Assembly: GCA_017549665.1 (NCBI GenBank)
Contig: JAFYUD010000115.1
Span: 1 to 9,921, forward strand
DNA from: Clostridia bacterium
GTDB taxonomy: Bacteria; Bacillota_A; Clostridia; Oscillospirales; Acutalibacteraceae
DNA length: 9,921 bases
Direction of reading: 5' to 3'
The notes beneath the pieces are model-generated. The model made no database searches, was not told where the DNA came from, and worked only from the letters and a program-made list of their open reading frames with translations. Below, one piece after another: positions 7,185-9,921 of the stretch (positions within the stretch are counted from its first letter, which is position 1; each line of letters opens with the position of its first letter). The translations under genes were made by a program, and so were the position numbers.

Positions 7185-8060
7185 TTATAATAACGCATAC
7201 ATATCCCTTATCTTCATAACAGACTGTGCGAGATTCTTTATTCCGTCAAAAATGTTATCTTCAGTATAAGCACCAAGATATCTGTCAGCTTCAAGTGTCA
7301 GATATCCCTTATATTCTATATCCTTCAATGCACGGACAACAGTATCAAAATCTATATCCATAGAAAACGGAATCTGATGTGAGTCGTTGAGCTTGTCATT
7401 ATCATGTATATGTAACGCCTGAAGTCTGGAGCCTAAAGCTCGTATCATTTCAGGTGCAGAGGTGTCAGAGCCTTTCATTTCTGCGTGTCCGATATCAAGA
7501 CAGGCTACAAGCCACTCACTGCCGACTATATCAATATGCTTACAGAAGCTTTCGGGAGTTGCACAAGCAGCAAATGAAGAATGATTTTTCTCATCATCCC
7601 AATTCCACATATTTTCTGTTGCGATTTTTACTCCGCATTCCTCTGCAAACGGCAGAAGCTCTGCGTAAAATTCGGCATTTTCTTCTGCAGTATGATTATT
7701 ACCGGGATGTATAATGCAGATTTTACCGCCGGCCTCAGCTGTACATTCAATTGAACGCTTCATAAAAGAACGGATTTCCTTACAGGCTGTAGGAAACGGT
7801 GCATGTGACTGATTACAGACGATTCCGTTATCAAGGCCAATCTGCTTAAGCTTTCGTGCAAAAGCAAGGTAATCATTGCCTGACAAGGGATGCTTGCTTT
7901 CAAAAAGGCATTTATTTGCCCAGTCATATTTACACATTGCAGTCATAGAAAAGTCCCATGCATCAAAGCCAGCCTTTGCGACAAACTCCACTGCCTTTTC
8001 TTCTCCGATAATCTTTGATGCTGATCCTATTTCCGTTGAAATTCTGAGTTTTGTATCCAT
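7185..8060 (-). CDS. Sugar phosphate isomerase/epimerase-like TIM-barrel (xylose isomerase-like, AP endonuclease 2 fold)
   Basis: 291 residues, cytosolic, with the order of motifs seen in the xylose-isomerase-like TIM barrels that include IolE, IolI and tagatose epimerases. SHAPF (His86) and CIIHPGNNH (His118) come first. Then come the probable metal ligands: Glu149 (IATEN), Asp189 with His192 (CLDIGHAE), His217 (LHIHDND), and Glu257 (LTLEAD). His228 (DSHQIPF) is another likely active-site residue. The ATG at 8060 is preceded by AAGGCGGTG with an 8-base T spacer. It is the first gene of the operon and begins about 20 bases after a predicted extended -10 promoter. Pairing with a Gfo/Idh/MocA oxidoreductase is common in inositol, rare-sugar and 3-keto-glycoside pathways. 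Isomerase, epimerase, dehydratase or keto-glycoside lyase are all possible. Confidence 0.88.
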   Translation of the reverse strand: MDTKLRISTEIGSASKIIGEEKAVEFVAKAGFDAWDFSMTAMCKYDWANKCLFESKHPLSGNDYLAFARKLKQIGLDNGIVCNQSHAPFPTACKEIRSFMKRSIECTAEAGGKICIIHPGNNHTAEENAEFYAELLPFAEECGVKIATENMWNWDDEKNHSSFAACATPESFCKHIDIVGSEWLVACLDIGHAEMKGSDTSAPEMIRALGSRLQALHIHDNDKLNDSHQIPFSMDIDFDTVVRALKDIEYKGYLTLEADRYLGAYTEDNIFDGIKNLAQSVMKIRDMYALL

Positions 8061-8086
8061 AAAAAAAACACCGCCTTATGCTTCCG

Positions 8087-8095
8087 ATTATATCA
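8087..8095 (-). promoter_or_regulatory. Extended -10 promoter of the isomerase/oxidoreductase operon
   Basis: On the minus strand the sequence reads TGATATAAT, a perfect extended -10 (TGn plus TATAAT). No good -35 lies 17 bases upstream (TAGAAT), which is tolerated for extended -10 promoters. The predicted transcript start near 8080 gives a leader of about 20 bases before the ATG at 8060. Confidence 0.6.
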
Positions 8096-8182
8096 CAACA
8101 AAAATGACAATTCTATAATTATTGTGAAATTATGATAAAAAAGTTATAAAATTTTAAATTTATTTAATAAATTCGATTTTTC

Positions 8183-8211
8183 TTGACTAACAAAAAAAAA
8201 TATGGTATGAT
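8183..8211 (+). promoter_or_regulatory. Sigma-A promoter of the SGNH/SLH gene
   Basis: TTGACT (8183-8188), a 17-base spacer with a long A tract, and TATGAT (8206-8211), preceded by TGG that also fits an extended -10. This is close to consensus. The predicted start near 8218 gives a leader of about 23 bases. Confidence 0.8.
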
Positions 8212-8227
8212 TTTTACAGCAAATAAT

Positions 8228-8233
8228 GGAGGT
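8228..8233 (+). promoter_or_regulatory. Ribosome binding site deciding the SGNH gene start
   Basis: A perfect GGAGGT lies 7 bases before the ATG at 8241. The in-frame ATG at 8226 overlaps this site, so it is unlikely to be used. Confidence 0.8.
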
Positions 8234-8240
8234 AAGAAAA

Positions 8241-9707
8241 ATGAAAAAATTCATTAAAAAATCATTTGCGATTCTTCTTGCGTTGCTCATGTTATCAGGT
8301 ACATTCACATGCTTCGCATCAGGCCTTAATGAAGAAGCTGTAGCTCTTCACAAGGGTCAGTACTCAAAGTACCTTCTTCTCGGCGACAGCGTTGCCAGCG
8401 GTTACCGTGATGAAGTATCTGAAAACGACGCATTATTCAACGATTCAGTTTACGAATCAACTTACTACAGAGTTCCCGGTTCATATGCTGACGTTCTTGC
8501 TAACGCTATCGTTGAAGACCAGAGCATGACTGCTCTTGCAGGCCCCGGCTTCAGAACAATCGAAATGCGTTACATGCTTGAGGATGACTACGCAGCAAAC
8601 TGCACAGACGAGTTCCTCTTCTGGCCCAGCCACCTTTACATCTGGGAAGAACTCTACGGCCCCGATTACCATCCCGGCGCTGAATACTGGAGAGAACAGT
8701 TCAAGACAGCTATTGCTGAAGCTGATCTCATCACTCTCGGTATCGGCGGTAACGACTGGGGTGCATACCTTGGTTGGGTTGTAAACCAGATTCTCAAGGA
8801 AGAAAATGCAGGCGACCAGTTCATCAAGGAGCTTCAGGCTTACATGGCTGAAAACGAGCTTGATCTCAGCTCAATCGAGCAGTACGTTGAAATCGCTCAC
8901 ATGGCAGGCGCACTCCCCGCTCTTCTTGAGAAGGTTCCCGCAGCTCTTGAATACGGTCTCGGCAACTTCTACAAGAACTGGGACATCATGATTCAGGATA
9001 TCTATGATCTCAATCCCGACGTAACTCTCGTTGTTGTTGGTATGAGTGACAACAGCCTTAAGGGCAAGCACTACGACTACAACGGTGTTGAAGGCGAACC
9101 CGTAAACGGCTTCTCAGATCCCACTGCAGACGCAGCTGCATCAGCTACATCAGGTCTTGTAGGCGCTGTTATGTCAATCGGTAACAAGCCCATGATCGAC
9201 GGTGCTGACAAGTTCGGTTACATCTACGTTGATACAGACGGCACAACATACGTTGACAGCCATCCCGATGCTGCAGGTCACGAGTTCATTGCTAACAAGA
9301 TCATTGAAGCTCTTCCCGACCCCGTAGTTTCAAAGATGTTTGATGACGTAAAGCCCACACACAAGTACTACGGTGCTATTGAATACGTTGTTAAGAACGG
9401 TATCATGACAGGTCTTACAGAGACAACATTCGGCCCCGATGCATCATTCACAAACGGTCAGATGACTGCTGCATTCAATGTCATCAACGGCAGAGAGAAT
9501 GATACAGACGGCAACAAGAACGTTAACCTTATGAACCTTGGTGTTGAATTCGTTGCATCAGGTATTGAAACAGGTGGATTCCTCGGTTTCGTTAAGGCTA
9601 TGTTCTACTCATTCAAGCTTGTAGCAAGCAACATCACAACTGCAAGCAAGCCTCTCACAAGAGCTGAAGCTGCAAAGCAGATCAGAGATTTCTGTGAAGC
9701 AATGTAA
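8241..9707 (+). CDS. Secreted SGNH/GDSL hydrolase with C-terminal S-layer-homology region
   Basis: 488 residues from the ATG at 8241. The signal peptide is MKKFIKKSF, a hydrophobic core, and a cut near CFA (about residue 27). The SGNH domain (about 40-360) has all blocks: LLLGDSVASGY with nucleophile Ser50, block II ALAGPGFRT, block III GIGGND with Asn171, and block V DSHPDAAGH with Asp339 and His341. It should hydrolyse an ester (lipid, acetyl-polysaccharide or similar) outside the cell. An SLH repeat follows (about 367-417: FDDV..., AIEYVVKNGIMTG, TFGPDASF), then a diverged second one ending PLTRAEAAKQIRDF. These usually bind pyruvylated wall polymer, so it is probably surface-held. Codon use is extreme: every Lys in the mature part is AAG and Pro is CCC with one exception, unlike the other genes. 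With its strong promoter, this suggests high expression. It is monocistronic. Confidence 0.92.
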   Translation: MKKFIKKSFAILLALLMLSGTFTCFASGLNEEAVALHKGQYSKYLLLGDSVASGYRDEVSENDALFNDSVYESTYYRVPGSYADVLANAIVEDQSMTALAGPGFRTIEMRYMLEDDYAANCTDEFLFWPSHLYIWEELYGPDYHPGAEYWREQFKTAIAEADLITLGIGGNDWGAYLGWVVNQILKEENAGDQFIKELQAYMAENELDLSSIEQYVEIAHMAGALPALLEKVPAALEYGLGNFYKNWDIMIQDIYDLNPDVTLVVVGMSDNSLKGKHYDYNGVEGEPVNGFSDPTADAAASATSGLVGAVMSIGNKPMIDGADKFGYIYVDTDGTTYVDSHPDAAGHEFIANKIIEALPDPVVSKMFDDVKPTHKYYGAIEYVVKNGIMTGLTETTFGPDASFTNGQMTAAFNVINGRENDTDGNKNVNLMNLGVEFVASGIETGGFLGFVKAMFYSFKLVASNITTASKPLTRAEAAKQIRDFCEAM

Positions 9708-9720
9708 TTTAAAACTTATG

Positions 9721-9751
9721 GTGTTGTGCCGAAAGGCACAACACTTTTTTT
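9721..9751 (+). terminator. Intrinsic terminator of the SGNH/SLH gene
   Basis: A perfect 10-base-pair stem (GTGTTGTGCC with GGCACAACAC) closed by a GAAA tetraloop is followed by seven T. It begins 13 bases after the stop codon. Confidence 0.95.
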
Positions 9752-9755
9752 ATGT

Positions 9756-9791
9756 AAAAAAAGGCTCCCTCTGAATACAAAAGGAAGCCTT
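9756..9791 (-). terminator. Second minus-strand terminator hairpin downstream of tRNA-Gln
   Basis: On the minus strand AAGGCT-t-CCT pairs with AGG-g-AGCCTT (9761-9791, one mismatch, 11-base loop). A T run (9756-9760) follows. It lies back-to-back with the plus-strand terminator and may act as a backup for tRNA transcription. Confidence 0.6.
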
Positions 9792-9804
9792 GAAATGTTA
9801 AAAA

Positions 9805-9842
9805 TAAAAAAAGAAAAGCCACACTATTGTGTGACTTCTCTT
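9805..9842 (-). terminator. Minus-strand intrinsic terminator of tRNA-Gln
   Basis: On the minus strand the stem AAGA-g-AAG-t-CACAC pairs with GTGTG-g-CTT-t-TCTT around an AATA loop (9811-9842, two mismatches). A T-rich run follows. It starts 4 bases after the CCA end of the tRNA. Confidence 0.8.
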
Positions 9843-9846
9843 ATTC

Positions 9847-9920
9847 TGGCAGAGGTATAAGGATTCGAACCTTAAATGACGGAGTCAGAGTCCGGAGTGT
9901 TACCGTTACACTATACCTCT
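9847..9920 (-). tRNA. tRNA-Gln (anticodon CUG)
   Basis: The minus strand folds as a full cloverleaf of 74 bases with an encoded CCA end. The acceptor stem is AGAGGTA with TACCTCT, with G as discriminator. The D stem is GTGT with ACAC, with GG in the loop. The anticodon loop is CTCTGAC, giving anticodon CTG that reads CAG codons. The T arm is TAAGG-TTCGAAT-CCTTA. The top pair of the anticodon stem is a C-U mismatch (27/43), while the other four pairs are sound. The first base lies next to the right window edge, so its promoter and any upstream tRNA partners are not visible. Confidence 0.93.
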
Positions 9921-9921
9921 A

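Noticed and set aside
8115..8133. Inverted repeat ATAATT-7-AATTAT between the divergent promoters
   Set aside because: The arms are only six A/T bases in very AT-rich DNA, so chance occurrence is likely; it is kept only as a remark in the promoter finding.
1..9921. CRISPR arrays, insertion sequences, phage or toxin-antitoxin genes
   Set aside because: No regularly spaced repeats, transposase or integrase motifs, or paired small toxin/antitoxin frames were found on either strand.

Overview
The window looks like chromosomal DNA of a low-GC Gram-positive Clostridia member, most likely Oscillospiraceae/Ruminococcaceae from a gut or rumen. The evidence is AT-rich intergenic DNA, strong AGGAGG-type ribosome sites, a secreted dockerin-repeat protein, an S-layer-homology surface esterase, and a tRNA-Gln(CUG) of clostridial type. 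The assignment rests on protein style, not on a marker gene.

Region 1 (1-3306, minus strand) is a secreted protease island. A subtilisin-family (S8) protease lies between two related secreted proteins. One is intact and ends in a dockerin-like repeat pair. The other runs off the left edge of the window. The conserved module of these flanking proteins resembles the propeptide of the neighbouring protease in motif spacing and predicted strand/helix order. They may therefore be stand-alone, propeptide-like inhibitors or chaperones of the protease. This is the best candidate for something undescribed.

Region 2 (3377-8060, minus strand) is a tight four-gene operon with gaps of 16-21 bases. In transcription order it encodes a xylose-isomerase-like TIM-barrel isomerase/epimerase, a Gfo/Idh/MocA oxidoreductase of GH109-like type, a DUF2079 multi-pass membrane protein and a cytosolic glycerophosphodiester phosphodiesterase. 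It starts at an extended -10 promoter near 8087-8095. The set suggests handling of a sugar or polyol, possibly one released from a phosphodiester or oxidised glycoside. The substrate cannot be read from the sequence.

Region 3 (8061-9921) begins with a divergent promoter region. A near-consensus sigma-A promoter drives a secreted SGNH/GDSL hydrolase with a C-terminal SLH region. Its codon use is strongly biased towards C/G-ending codons, unlike its neighbours, and it ends at a textbook terminator. A tRNA-Gln gene points the other way at the right edge, followed by two minus-strand terminator hairpins. No mobile element, CRISPR array or gene-free stretch over 300 bases was seen.
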